Shown here in pieces: positions 25,933 to 35,270 of a stretch of DNA of 64,000 nt. This DNA comes from JBGSKV01 sp041740975 (GTDB taxonomy: Bacteria; Bdellovibrionota_B; Oligoflexia; Oligoflexales; JALZUQ01): the NCBI GenBank assembly GCA_041740975.1, contig JBGSKV010000110.1, positions 1 through 64,000 on the forward strand, in the 5' to 3' direction. The notes beneath the pieces are model-generated. The model had not been told where the DNA came from. It did no database searches and saw only the letters and a list, made by a program, of their open reading frames with translations. Numbering within the stretch: position 1 is the stretch's first letter; each line of letters begins with the position of its first letter. The position numbers were made by a program, and so were the translations under genes.

Positions 25933-26253
25933 CTATCTTCGTCGAGCCTGTTTGCCACTGCTTTGTCGTGCTTTAAAAAGCATCAAGTAGGTTTCGTAGT
26001 CGACGCGACTTTTGATTTGTTGATGTGAGGTCTCGGCGATCTTTTCGAGGAAATCAAGATATTCGGGATGAGTGAGGGCTTGGCGTTCCACTTCGGCGCT
26101 GCCGCCTTTGGCGCGGATTTTTCGTTTGGTTTGTTTGAGATGTGAATCTTGTAAGCCGCGAAGTCGCTGTGCAATCTGGCGATGCTCGATGAGCGAAAGG
26201 TGATTGGCTCGGATGAGTTCGAGGAGTTTATCTTGAGTGATTTTGAGATCCAT
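25933..26253 (-). CDS. Small helical protein of unknown function
   Basis: The protein is 106 residues from the ATG at 26253, or 110 from a GTG at 26265 that lies 9 nt after the upstream stop. It is mostly helical and highly charged ('LRGLQDSHLKQTKRKIRAKG') and ends in a basic tail 'QARRR'. There is no signal peptide. It sits between the DUF4175-like gene and the Fe-S oxidoreductase gene and is co-oriented with both. I do not recognise a family; association with the large membrane protein is only suggested by position. Confidence 0.65.
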   Translation of the reverse strand: MDLKITQDKLLELIRANHLSLIEHRQIAQRLRGLQDSHLKQTKRKIRAKGGSAEVERQALTHPEYLDFLEKIAETSHQQIKSRVDYETYLMLFKARQSSGKQARRR

Positions 26254-26274
26254 ACCTTCACTCACTTGAGCGTC

Positions 26275-28680
26275 TTAGCGTACAACGCGGCGTAAATAGT
26301 TGTCCAGGAGGCGCGCATCCTCCGGATTCTGGTCCGCATCCTGAATCTCGTCCAAGATGTCTTCCCGGTAGCGACGGTCCACTTCATAGTCATAGCGAAT
26401 CTCGACGTCGCCGCCCATGATATTTTGTCCGTGGTAGCTATCGCCCGACACACGGCGGCGACGTCCGCGAGATCGTTCTTGTTTTTGGGACTGCTGCGCC
26501 GCACTTTCGGCCTGCCTCAGAAGTCGACTGGCAAAATCCGAATGCGATTCTGCTTGTGAAAAACCATCATCGTTACCTTTCTCAAGAACAGAGTCCATTT
26601 GACCAACAGCGGCTTTGATGCGTTCACTCGCCGTTGGCGAAAGCGAGCGAAGTTGGGCCTCAAGTTTTTTGGTACCCGTGAGGTTTGTGTTTTGTTGGGA
26701 GCGTGCCTTTGGCCAGTTTCCGGCAAGTTCGTCCGAAGATTGCTGCGCCGATTTATCAAGCATGGTGGAGATTTGATCCTGAACTTTTTGAAGTTCCTTA
26801 AGTTCATTGCGAGCACTGGTAAGACCTTCTTCGCGTTTTTGTTCGTCCGTTTTTCGCTGCTCATCTTCGGCTTTTTCCAGCCCTTCGATCCAGGTTCGGT
26901 ATTTATTTATGGTATTGGACAGTTCTTTGAGAGCGTTATCGCGCTTATCGCTTTCGGCCAGTTGGGTGATTTTTTTCAGGCTCGACGCAAAGGGCTTGTC
27001 CGTTAAGATATGTTGCCAGTTTTCGGGGAGCCGAGATTTTTCGACGCGATTCGCGCGAAGGCCCCAACGCATCTGCCGTTCTTTCAAAAACTCTTGAATA
27101 CGTTCCGAAACGATTTCCAGACTCACGGGCCGGCGCGATTTGTCTTGCGAAATCACTCTCGACAATCCTCGAGTCGCCACAAAAAAGTCGCGATCTCGTT
27201 CCCGGTCGTCAAGAGTTTCATGCTCAAAAAGAAAACTATTGAGTTGCTCAGAAAGGCGAAGAACATTTGTGCGTTCGTTCTTTTTGACGCTGTCTTGTAC
27301 GAGGCGATCAAGTTCATTGATGCGACTTCTGTCCAATCCATCGAAAAACGGCGTATCGGGGGCTTGCTCCGCGGCTTCATCGGAAGCCTTCAAGGCCTCT
27401 TCCGAAAGTTTGGGTGAGTTTTCTTCAATGGCGCGATCTACAGAGGTTTTCACTTTTCGCAAATGTTCGAGAACTTGCCGGTAGCGGCCATAGGCACTGG
27501 CCGTCGAAATCCTCAATGGCAAGCTTTGTCCAATTAAGGGAGTGGGAAGGGCGCGGTCGATCGCCTCCGCGAAAACCTCTACTTCCGAACGATCTCCATC
27601 CGTATAGGACTCCAATAGCAAATCGTAGGTTGTTTCGAGCTCTAGCATGTCGTCAGCTACAACTTTGGTGACGAGTTCTTCAGCGCGTTGCTTGCCTGAT
27701 ACTATGACGAGACGAATGAGTTGTAATGGATTCTTAGCTAGGACTTTGATTTGAAGTTTAAGCGGCTGATCATCGGGCCAAGGGTTGGTGATTTCTTCCA
27801 GTGCCGTGAGCTCCACCTCAGGAATTGGACGTTTCTTGACTTCGAATCTAGCGAGGGCTTTCGGAGATATCGAAGGTATATAAAGGAGGAGATTTTTCGA
27901 CACAGAAAACTTGAGCTCGAAAGTTCGGAAGGAGTCATTTTCTGAGCTGCTTTCGTTGGTTTGAAAGGTTTGAAAAATTTCTTCGGTTTTTTCATCCCTT
28001 AGCTCAATGATGGGAGACGTTTGATCTTGATCCCGGCGAGCAAATCCACGCAGCTCCAGATGTAGGAGGTTTTCTTCAAGAAGACTAACATCAGCAGTCT
28101 TGTCTCGGTTCAGTCCAATGGGAGCCACGGTATCAGCGCTAACTCGGCCTTCTTCTATTGTTAGGACAGCGCCGCGCTTGAAGTAGTCCACCGCACTCAG
28201 GAGTTGCTGGGCGCCGAGGCTAATCACTTGTGGCTGGAAAAACGCAATGAGCGCCATTAGAAAAAGCGGAATAGGCAGGGTGCTGAAGATCCCCGAGATT
28301 TGTCGGCGATAAATCTTGCGGCATTCTTTCTCGTACTTTTGAACGGCAACCTGCCACTCTGGGGACAGCTCCTTTTGATCGGCAAGGTCAAAAGCCGACG
28401 ACTCCGTCTTGGGGTTGTCGATCTCCAATGCAAAGAGCATATTTTTTTTGGTAATCGGCGTATTACGATGTGCCCCAATCGTCGCCAAAAAGGAGACGAA
28501 AAAAATCATCAGTCCAAGATAAGTTGCCGGCCATATTTGTGACGAATCTATGACAAGCCAAAGACTTGCCAAAATTCCCGCCGCTAATAACGATCGGAAT
28601 AGGACAATGATCCAGTAAGTGAAACGCGTCGTCGCTTGAATGCGGTGCAACTGACGTAAGGTTTTGTCGATAGCTTGCAC
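26275..28680 (-). CDS. Large membrane protein, DUF4175-like
   Basis: The 801-residue protein has three membrane segments in the first 180 residues ('YWIIVLFRSLLAAGILASLWL', 'LGLMIFFVSFLATIGAH', 'IPLFLMALIAFF'). A beta-rich part follows, then a long coiled-coil region rich in Glu, Lys and Gln. This layout, with 'DNPKTESSAFDLAD', is like DUF4175 proteins of proteobacteria. It starts at a GTG (28680) with AGAGG about 10 nt upstream and ends 9-21 bp before the next gene. It may span the periplasm as an envelope scaffold (inference). It begins 13 bp after the GDPD gene. Confidence 0.75.
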   Translation of the reverse strand: MQAIDKTLRQLHRIQATTRFTYWIIVLFRSLLAAGILASLWLVIDSSQIWPATYLGLMIFFVSFLATIGAHRNTPITKKNMLFALEIDNPKTESSAFDLADQKELSPEWQVAVQKYEKECRKIYRRQISGIFSTLPIPLFLMALIAFFQPQVISLGAQQLLSAVDYFKRGAVLTIEEGRVSADTVAPIGLNRDKTADVSLLEENLLHLELRGFARRDQDQTSPIIELRDEKTEEIFQTFQTNESSSENDSFRTFELKFSVSKNLLLYIPSISPKALARFEVKKRPIPEVELTALEEITNPWPDDQPLKLQIKVLAKNPLQLIRLVIVSGKQRAEELVTKVVADDMLELETTYDLLLESYTDGDRSEVEVFAEAIDRALPTPLIGQSLPLRISTASAYGRYRQVLEHLRKVKTSVDRAIEENSPKLSEEALKASDEAAEQAPDTPFFDGLDRSRINELDRLVQDSVKKNERTNVLRLSEQLNSFLFEHETLDDRERDRDFFVATRGLSRVISQDKSRRPVSLEIVSERIQEFLKERQMRWGLRANRVEKSRLPENWQHILTDKPFASSLKKITQLAESDKRDNALKELSNTINKYRTWIEGLEKAEDEQRKTDEQKREEGLTSARNELKELQKVQDQISTMLDKSAQQSSDELAGNWPKARSQQNTNLTGTKKLEAQLRSLSPTASERIKAAVGQMDSVLEKGNDDGFSQAESHSDFASRLLRQAESAAQQSQKQERSRGRRRRVSGDSYHGQNIMGGDVEIRYDYEVDRRYREDILDEIQDADQNPEDARLLDNYLRRVVR

Positions 28681-28693
28681 GAGTTTAGAACCT

Positions 28694-29578
28694 CTAGCGA
28701 TGCCTTTTTTGCTTCAAGTACTCTATCAGTTCTTTCGGAAAGTCCGTAATAATTCCGTCCACTCCTATACTCACTAGGTAGTCCCATTCCTGCGGCTCGT
28801 TGGCAGTCCAAGGGATCGTCTTGACACGGACATTGCGTAGCGCATCAACAGCTGCTTTGTCGATGGACTTAAACTCCGGAGACATGATGTTGGCGCCTAC
28901 GTTCTGGGCCAGTGCCGGAAAATCTAAATATGAGCTCGATGTTAGCTGTGCTGTCTTAACTTTTGCATCCTGTTTTTTTATGGCGGCGATCGTTCGATAA
29001 TCAAACGACTGAACAACGATTCGGTCAGTGAGTTTGTATTTGCCGGCAACCTGTAAAAGTAGCGTCGCATATTTGACTGCAGAAGGAGTGAGTTCAGGGC
29101 GGGGAGGAACGGTTTTCATCTCGATATTAAAGCGGACGGATTTGGCCGCCGGATGCTTCGAGGCGAGAACCATTTCAAAGACTTCGGCAAGAGTCGGGAT
29201 TTTTTGCGGTGATAAAATCTGCCGAGGAAAACGACTGTCTGTAAACATTCCGCACTGAAAACTTTGCAATTGCTTCAAAGAAAGAGACCGAACAGAGGTT
29301 TGAGTAAGGATTCTTTTGGAGGATCCTTCGGTGCACAAGTCTTTATTGAGGTAAGGATCGTGCGTCACTACCAGCACTTCATCTTTGGTGGCGAACAAGT
29401 CCAGTTCAATGACATCGACCCCAACGGATAGCGCGTAGTCGAACGCCGCCATACTATTCTCGGGCCTAACGCCGCGTGCCCCGCGGTGTCCATGAACTTC
29501 TATTTTGCGAGACTGAGCGAATGTGACCTCAGAAAAACCGAGGATGAGCACAAGGAGTACAACTGGTTTTCTAGACAT
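28694..29578 (-). CDS. Glycerophosphodiester phosphodiesterase, secreted
   Basis: The 294-residue protein has a signal peptide ('LLVLILGFSEVTFAQ') and the GDPD TIM-barrel motifs: 'VHGHRGARGVRPENSMAAF', 'IELDLFATKD', 'VVTHDPYLNK', 'FNIEMKT' and the C-terminal 'WTANEPQEWDYLVSIGVDG' and 'ITDFP'. It hydrolyses glycerophosphodiesters to glycerol-3-phosphate and an alcohol in the periplasm. GGGGTG precedes the ATG. It is the first gene of the seven-gene minus-strand run ending at MscS; a promoter probably lies in the 71 bp before it up to the neighbouring terminator. Confidence 0.93.
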   Translation of the reverse strand: MSRKPVVLLVLILGFSEVTFAQSRKIEVHGHRGARGVRPENSMAAFDYALSVGVDVIELDLFATKDEVLVVTHDPYLNKDLCTEGSSKRILTQTSVRSLSLKQLQSFQCGMFTDSRFPRQILSPQKIPTLAEVFEMVLASKHPAAKSVRFNIEMKTVPPRPELTPSAVKYATLLLQVAGKYKLTDRIVVQSFDYRTIAAIKKQDAKVKTAQLTSSSYLDFPALAQNVGANIMSPEFKSIDKAAVDALRNVRVKTIPWTANEPQEWDYLVSIGVDGIITDFPKELIEYLKQKRHR

Positions 29579-29649
29579 GTATCACCCCGGCTTACTTTTA
29601 GCGACTATCGATGATTCATTATACTGGTTTCACCGTAAAAAAATCATCT

Positions 29650-29688
29650 CAAAAATAAAAAAGTCGGGAGATGGTTTCTCTCCCGACT
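29650..29688 (-). terminator. Intrinsic terminator of the outer-membrane operon
   Basis: A perfect 10-bp stem AGTCGGGAGA (29662-29671) with TCTCCCGACT (29679-29688) is followed on the minus strand by a T-rich tract (the A-run at 29650-29661). It lies 46 bp past the stop of the beta-barrel gene and just before the GDPD gene on the same strand, separating the two units. Confidence 0.88.
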
Positions 29689-29733
29689 CATTTGAATAGA
29701 TATGAACAAATTCAATCTATAGAGACATTGTAT

Positions 29734-30402
29734 CTAGAACATCATACCAATACCGAGGTCAATCTTCGCGACGACTTTAGAATCAATAAGGTCATCAATT
29801 TTTCTTTTACCTTCATCCGAAGCTGGACCAGTCGAAGTTCTCGTCACTTCGCCATCGAGTACGGTCGGAACTCCTGCGCCAGCGCCGAAGCGAAGCAAAA
29901 ATCCATTCTCCCATACCCATCGGTATCCAGCTGAAAGAGAAGTCGTTAAGGCTTTGACGTCAGAGTCGTAGGTTTCAGAGTTAAACTTCCAGTTATTATT
30001 TGCTTCACTATAATCAATGATGAGGCCGCCGTACAAACTATCGCCGATGGGAGCATCATAGTAACGAAGCCCTAATCCAGCCGAGTAACCATTTCCACCT
30101 TGGATCATTGGCGAGTTCGTCTCTTCTGTGACCTTGTTGACATAGCGCATGGGCAAATCAACATCGGCATAAGAACCAGCTAGTTGCAAAGCGAAGTTTT
30201 GGCCTAGATAATACTCAAGACTTAGACCGCCTGACGCAAGTCCTGGAACAGCGGAGGCTAAAGAGTCGAGCAATTTAACTTCGACCGTGATTGGCTTTAG
30301 GCGTGGGTTTCTTTCAGAAGTTTTAATCATTTCGTTGGCGTTGGCCGTTGAAGTCAATAGAAATGCTGTAAAAATGGTAGTTGAAAAAATCTTATTCATC
30401 AT
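29734..30402 (-). CDS. Outer-membrane beta-barrel protein
   Basis: The 222-residue protein has a signal peptide ('IFTAFLLTSTANANE') and alternating amphipathic strands such as 'GLRYYDAPIGDSLYGGLIIDY'. It ends in Phe ('GIGMMF'), the signal for outer-membrane barrel insertion. An 8-10 stranded barrel of the OmpW/OmpX size class is likely; the substrate, if any, is unknown. Two adjacent ATGs (30402 and 30399) could start it, after GGGTG. It lies 33 bp after the OmpA-like lipoprotein gene and shares its operon and terminator. Confidence 0.85.
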   Translation of the reverse strand: MMNKIFSTTIFTAFLLTSTANANEMIKTSERNPRLKPITVEVKLLDSLASAVPGLASGGLSLEYYLGQNFALQLAGSYADVDLPMRYVNKVTEETNSPMIQGGNGYSAGLGLRYYDAPIGDSLYGGLIIDYSEANNNWKFNSETYDSDVKALTTSLSAGYRWVWENGFLLRFGAGAGVPTVLDGEVTRTSTGPASDEGKRKIDDLIDSKVVAKIDLGIGMMF

Positions 30403-30435
30403 ATGTCACCCTTCAGGTTAAAAATTTGCAATTAA

Positions 30436-31314
30436 CTATTGATTTGTACTGTTACCAGTCATCATCGTTGCTGTAACTTTACGATCAAGTTGTAACGCGC
30501 CGCTTTGCTGACCTGTTACAGTTGAAGAATCCGCAGTCGCTCCCACAGACACTAACTTGATTCGCTCGGCTTCAACGCCGTTTTGTTTCAAGACTTCAGC
30601 GACAGCAGCCAAACGTTGATCGGCCAATTTTTTGTTGAGACTCGCAGAACCACGTGGATCGGCGAAACCCTCTAACTTTACTTGAAGCTCTTCGTTCTTT
30701 TTAATCAAAGTAGCGAGTTCTTCAATCTCGTCGCGATATTTTGCGCTGACGATTGTGCTTCCCGTCGTAAAATAAGCGACCGGCTTGCCAATGCGAAAAT
30801 CAGCAGGGATAGATTGTTCAGTCGGTTGATTGGCCAATTTTTGATTTTCGGTATTAGCGTCGCTGAGCTTGTTTTCCAAAGTCGACATTTGAGCTTGGTA
30901 AGCATCTGATTGAGCGGTTCTTTCATTAGAAGTTATATACTGCGCAGAGTTGGTATCAAACGCCTTCATATCTTTTATGAGTTTATTGCCTGTTTCGGCG
31001 ATAAGTTTAGCTTCATTGGCGACGCGGATGGCTTCGGCCTGAGCTCCTTGCGCTTGAGTGCTGATTCCTTTCTTAGTGTAATCCGTAGATTCTTCTAAAA
31101 AACTAACCGATTGGTCTAGTTTACGATTTGCAGCTTCCATCGCAGAAGGCATATAATCTTCCATGTTGGCTTCGCGGGCTGCTTTGACTGCTTTCTCTGC
31201 TTGCTTAACTTCCACTGGCGCATGATCCCCGACGGAATGACAGCCGATTAATAGCGCTAATGCAGCTACTTGCAGTACTCCTAAATAAACAAATTGGATT
31301 TTGTTTCTCATCAT
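30436..31314 (-). CDS. OmpA-family peptidoglycan-binding lipoprotein
   Basis: From the ATG at 31314 (AAGGAG 7 nt upstream) the protein is 292 residues. Its lipobox 'LALLIGC' is followed by a helical, Ala/Glu-rich coiled-coil of about 110 residues and a C-terminal OmpA domain: 'VAYFTTGSTIVSAKYRDEI', 'LEGFADPRGSASLNKKLADQR', 'AERIKLVSVG'. The N-terminal part has the DUF4398-like 'QAEKAVKAAREANMEDY' look. It links the outer membrane to peptidoglycan. The start at 31386 is rejected, as it precedes the signal by 24 residues. Confidence 0.92.
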   Translation of the reverse strand: MMRNKIQFVYLGVLQVAALALLIGCHSVGDHAPVEVKQAEKAVKAAREANMEDYMPSAMEAANRKLDQSVSFLEESTDYTKKGISTQAQGAQAEAIRVANEAKLIAETGNKLIKDMKAFDTNSAQYITSNERTAQSDAYQAQMSTLENKLSDANTENQKLANQPTEQSIPADFRIGKPVAYFTTGSTIVSAKYRDEIEELATLIKKNEELQVKLEGFADPRGSASLNKKLADQRLAAVAEVLKQNGVEAERIKLVSVGATADSSTVTGQQSGALQLDRKVTATMMTGNSTNQ

Positions 31315-31591
31315 TTTGATTCTCCTTGGTAGATTGAAAAAACACAGTGGGACGACAAGTAAGTTGCCATCCTTACCGCAGTGCATTTCACCAATCGTGC
31401 CAATTCGGTGACGAGGGATCGCCTTGCTTAGGTTTTGATATTACTTAAGATAAATTTATATTCTTGTCAGAAGATTCGGGAAAGCATTGTGTACGAAGGG
31501 TTTGGGCAACTCAGTATGTATGTTTAGGCATTCGTCCATGCAGCCAGTTTACGCAGTATATATTGTAGGCATAAGCACAAAGATTTATGTC

Positions 31592-32548
31592 TCAAGCATA
31601 ACTTTGATGAACGTCTAAGATATTTTCCTGTTCGCTAGGCATGCTCGTGGCATTCTTGAAAAATGGTTGTGAGTCCGAAGCCGTTAGCCATTCCATGATC
31701 GTTGTGACGGCAAGTTCTGGCGCGTGGTTAAAAACTTGCCGCGGACAATCAGCAAATTCGAAAGCAGTGAGATGCGTGTAGCGCGGGCTATTTGCTAATC
31801 GAAGAATGTGCTCGTACGAACTCCTGTCATCATTCTCCGGACAGAAAACCAATGTCGGAATTTTAGTTTGAGTCAGGCGTGCCGTTAAGCGCGGAATAAG
31901 ATGCATGAGCTCCATTACAAACCCAGCGTTCATACGAAAGCTATGTTTCGGTTCCTGAGATGGTGACTTCTGCGCGGACGCCAGCACAGAGTAAACAGAA
32001 TAAGGCACCGTCTTTGTCGGAAAAATTTCAGCGCATAGATCCAAAACAAACTGACTCATTCGACTTGGCCGCTTGAGCAGCTGAAGTGTAGGAGCACTTA
32101 AAACCATTCTTCCGACCATGGCGCTATAGCGCTGACAAAAATCGGACGCGACGACTGTACTCAATCCGCACGCAACCAGAGTCGGTGCTTGCAGGTTTTC
32201 TTGGTGGCGAACCCAAGCACAAACCTGCAACAAATCCCGAACGTGCGCCTTCATGCGAGCGTGAACCCGCGGCCCATCTTCTTTTGTTTTTAAAGGGCCG
32301 TGATTACGGAGGTTATAGACATAGGCATTTACGCCAGCTTTGGCGAGTTCTTGGCAAATATCCAAATATTGGTTTGCGTCCTCTCCAAGGTCATGCAGAA
32401 ACAAAAGAGGTGCGTGTTCGGTATTTTCAGGGCGCGTCCAACCCATAAGGGTAAGAGTCATGACGTTATGATCGATAGGCACCGAGCACTCGACAAAGAG
32501 CGGCGCGTTCGGTAGCGGGCTGATATTATTCGGTTTTACCTGTTCCAT
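31592..32548 (-). CDS. Alpha/beta hydrolase, lysophospholipase/S33-like
   Basis: The 318-residue cytoplasmic protein has the hydrolase fold: 'LLFLHDLGEDANQYLDICQEL', 'NAYVYNLRNHGPLK', a nucleophile elbow at 'VACGLSTVVAS', a late acidic 'CPENDDRSS' and 'QVFNHAPEL' for the His. The usual GxSxG reads GLSTV, with Val in place of the last Gly, so activity is uncertain although Ser, Asp and His are all present. The substrate may be a monoacylglycerol or similar ester. No clear ribosome site precedes the ATG. It stands alone between two terminated units. Confidence 0.78.
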   Translation of the reverse strand: MEQVKPNNISPLPNAPLFVECSVPIDHNVMTLTLMGWTRPENTEHAPLLFLHDLGEDANQYLDICQELAKAGVNAYVYNLRNHGPLKTKEDGPRVHARMKAHVRDLLQVCAWVRHQENLQAPTLVACGLSTVVASDFCQRYSAMVGRMVLSAPTLQLLKRPSRMSQFVLDLCAEIFPTKTVPYSVYSVLASAQKSPSQEPKHSFRMNAGFVMELMHLIPRLTARLTQTKIPTLVFCPENDDRSSYEHILRLANSPRYTHLTAFEFADCPRQVFNHAPELAVTTIMEWLTASDSQPFFKNATSMPSEQENILDVHQSYA

Positions 32549-32745
32549 GGCACGCCCGTTGAGAGCCTTCGTGGCAATTTTATTGCTAAATCTATAGGTG
32601 ATTAAAGCAGAAGGAGAATAAGAATTTCATTAGCTATTCCCAAATTCTACCATGAAACTCTTTCAGAGTGTGAATGCAAAGATTCAAGAACTAAAATAAG
32701 TTTTCCTGAGGGAAGCCTGCGGAAAAGTTAAGAAAAATCACGAGA

Positions 32746-32785
32746 ATAAAAAAGAGGAGAAGTGCGCATCGGCAACTTCTCCTCT
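32746..32785 (-). terminator. Intrinsic terminator of the sulfatase unit
   Basis: An 11-bp perfect stem (AGAGGAGAAGT at 32753-32763 with ACTTCTCCTCT at 32775-32785) with an 11-nt loop is followed on the minus strand by a T-rich run. It lies 22 bp past the sulfatase stop codon. Confidence 0.85.
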
Positions 32786-32807
32786 GACTTCACGATGATT
32801 GGGAACT

Positions 32808-35198
32808 TTATTTCTTTTCTAAGTACTTCACGTTCATCGCAGATATAGAACCGTTAAACGCATAAGGCGCATTGTCATAATAATCCACCGACACAGGTGA
32901 GCCCAAATCAGTTCCCACATCTAAGCAATCGTTCGCTGTGAAAAGTGCCGGTGCGGACATCGGAACTTTGCCTTGCGCAACTTCTTTACCGTTCACTTTA
33001 ATAGAAATCTGCAAAGGCCCAGCAGGTCGTTTCTCGATATAAGTTGTTGTCACCTCAATCTTGGCTTTGCCTTTCGGTAGTGAGCTTGAAGAACGGATAT
33101 GGGTGCGATGAATTTCAAAGAGGTTGTACTCATAGGAAAGTTTGCCGTTCTTTAAATACAAGCTTAAACCGCCAGAAAAGCCACCCAGTGCGTAAAGAAC
33201 TCCACTCGCCCGGGACGGAATGTCGGCATCAATAGTAACCGTATTTTCTCTGTTACCAAGTGCAGGAGCCGTAAACTCTGGCATACGAGTCATGTCGCCT
33301 GAGAAGTCCCATTCTGTATAAGGCGTCACAACTCTATCTTCTGGATGAACGAGAATCGTCCATAGGCCGCCACCAACAGGAAAGCCTTTGTTTTTTGAAA
33401 ATTCTTTTTCGAATAGACGTTTTAACTCGGCAAGTTTTTTCGGATTCTTGGCCGCTAGGTCATTGGCTTGCGTCCAGTCTTCATCAATATTGTAAAGTTC
33501 CCATTTGTCGTTGTCGGGATTCCACTGGAGTTGGCGCTTATCGTCCAAAAATCCTTTGGGCATCCCCGGCAACCATGGCGTGCGCGGACCAAATGTTCCG
33601 GCAAACCAGCCGTCATGGTAAATGCCGCGGCTTCCCATAATCTCAAAATATTGGGTCTTTCGCGTGCCTTTGGCCTGCGGTTTATCGAATGTATACGCAA
33701 GACTTGTACCTTCAATGGGATCTTGTTTGATTCCATTGACATATTTTGGCGGCTTGATGCCGGTAAGCTGATAAATCGTCGGAACGATATCAATAACATG
33801 ATGAAACTGTTCGCGCGGCTTCGGATCCGGCTTAATTTTCTTCGGCCAACGAATAGCCATGGGATTTCGGGTTCCACCAAAGTGCGCGGCGACGAGTTTT
33901 GTCGAGCGGTAAGGTGTGCCGCCCGCCCAAGCCCAACCGGCGTGATACATATTGTCGGTTTTACCGGAGCCAAGAACTTTGAGGCCACCAAGTGAGTCCA
34001 AAGCTTTGATGTGCTGTTCAACGGTAGAAGGAATCGAGTTTTGTGCGAGAAGTTCACTAATCGTGCCGTTTTGACCTTCCGCCGATGCGCCGTTATCGCC
34101 CCAAATATAAAAAATCAGAGTGTTATCGCCGTAACCTAATCGTTCAACTTCACCAACCAAACGTCCCACTTGATGATCGACGTGTTCGGTGAAACCAGCA
34201 AATACTTCCATCAGTCGGCGTTGAAATGGTTTTTGATTTTCCGGAATAGAGTCCCAAGAGGCCAGAGTTTCTGGGCGAGGAGTGAGCTGGGCATTTTGCG
34301 GAATCCAGCCTTTTTCTTTGGCGCGCACAAACACGCGTTCGCGGTATTTGTCCCAACCATCGTTAAACTTTCCTTTGTATTTGTCAGCCCATTCACGCGG
34401 GACTTGGTGAGGACCGTGCGAAGCGCCGCTTGCCCAGTACATAAAGAAAGGTTTGTCCGGCGTGAAGGCCTTGTGATCTCTTAGCCAACCAATCGCATCG
34501 TCGGCGATATCTTCACTCAAGTGATAAGGTTTGCCGTTTTTAGGTTTGTTCGGATGAACGACACTGTTGTTTCGCACCATGTTCGGTTCGTACTGGGAAG
34601 CTTCACCGGCGAGAAAACCATAAAAATATTCAAAGCCATATCCGTTCGGCCAAAACTCAAATGGTCCCGCTGCGGTTGTTTCACGCGCCGGCGTGTTATG
34701 CCACTTGCCCCAAGCACCCGTATGATAACCGTAGTCTTTCAAAACTTCTGCGATCATCGCACTAGACTTCGGTTGCACCCCGGCGTAGCCATCCCAGTCA
34801 TTAGCGAACTCGGCAATTTGACCAGCTTTGACAGCGTGATGATTGCGACCTGTTAAAAGAGCCGCACGAGTCGGGGAACACATCGCTGTTGTATGAAATC
34901 GATTGTAAGTCACGCCGCCTTTAACGATGCGATCAAGTGTTGGGGTGTTGATCTCGCCACCAAAAGTAGAGGGTTGGCCCGGACCAACGTCGTCGATAAG
35001 TACGATAATGATGTTCGGAGCGTCTTTAGGAAGTCGGCTTTTGTCAGGTAGGGGGCTGTACGTGGACTCTTGCATGGTTCGGCGTGCGATGCTGCCAGAT
35101 TTCTTCGGAGGAAAAGGAATGCTTTCCTGTGCGAACGATGCGCTTTGCCAGAAAGCGAAAATAATAAAAGAGCTAATGATGATTTGGAATTTTTGCAC
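32808..35198 (-). CDS. Secreted arylsulfatase-type sulfatase (FGly Cys type)
   Basis: The 796-residue protein has a signal peptide ('FIIFAFWQSASFAQ') and the type I sulfatase domain. It has 'IIIVLIDDVGPG' (metal Asp69/Asp70), 'CSPTRAALLTG' with the formylglycine Cys107, 'GAWGKWH' and 'FYIWGDNGASAEG'. The last about 170 residues are a beta-sandwich of the LamG/galectin type ('FSGGLSLYLKNGKLSYEYN'), possibly for glycan binding. It starts at GTG (35198) with GAGG 6 nt upstream. It hydrolyses sulfate esters after Cys107 is converted by the FGE-type protein encoded 72 bp upstream. The two genes form a unit with 36258-37526. Confidence 0.94.
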   Translation of the reverse strand: MQKFQIIISSFIIFAFWQSASFAQESIPFPPKKSGSIARRTMQESTYSPLPDKSRLPKDAPNIIIVLIDDVGPGQPSTFGGEINTPTLDRIVKGGVTYNRFHTTAMCSPTRAALLTGRNHHAVKAGQIAEFANDWDGYAGVQPKSSAMIAEVLKDYGYHTGAWGKWHNTPARETTAAGPFEFWPNGYGFEYFYGFLAGEASQYEPNMVRNNSVVHPNKPKNGKPYHLSEDIADDAIGWLRDHKAFTPDKPFFMYWASGASHGPHQVPREWADKYKGKFNDGWDKYRERVFVRAKEKGWIPQNAQLTPRPETLASWDSIPENQKPFQRRLMEVFAGFTEHVDHQVGRLVGEVERLGYGDNTLIFYIWGDNGASAEGQNGTISELLAQNSIPSTVEQHIKALDSLGGLKVLGSGKTDNMYHAGWAWAGGTPYRSTKLVAAHFGGTRNPMAIRWPKKIKPDPKPREQFHHVIDIVPTIYQLTGIKPPKYVNGIKQDPIEGTSLAYTFDKPQAKGTRKTQYFEIMGSRGIYHDGWFAGTFGPRTPWLPGMPKGFLDDKRQLQWNPDNDKWELYNIDEDWTQANDLAAKNPKKLAELKRLFEKEFSKNKGFPVGGGLWTILVHPEDRVVTPYTEWDFSGDMTRMPEFTAPALGNRENTVTIDADIPSRASGVLYALGGFSGGLSLYLKNGKLSYEYNLFEIHRTHIRSSSSLPKGKAKIEVTTTYIEKRPAGPLQISIKVNGKEVAQGKVPMSAPALFTANDCLDVGTDLGSPVSVDYYDNAPYAFNGSISAMNVKYLEKK

Positions 35199-35270
35199 GT
35201 TAGACCTCGCTTAGCGGATTCTTAAAATGGGGTTAAGACTTATCACGAGCCGAGTGGGGAGTTAAGTGTT

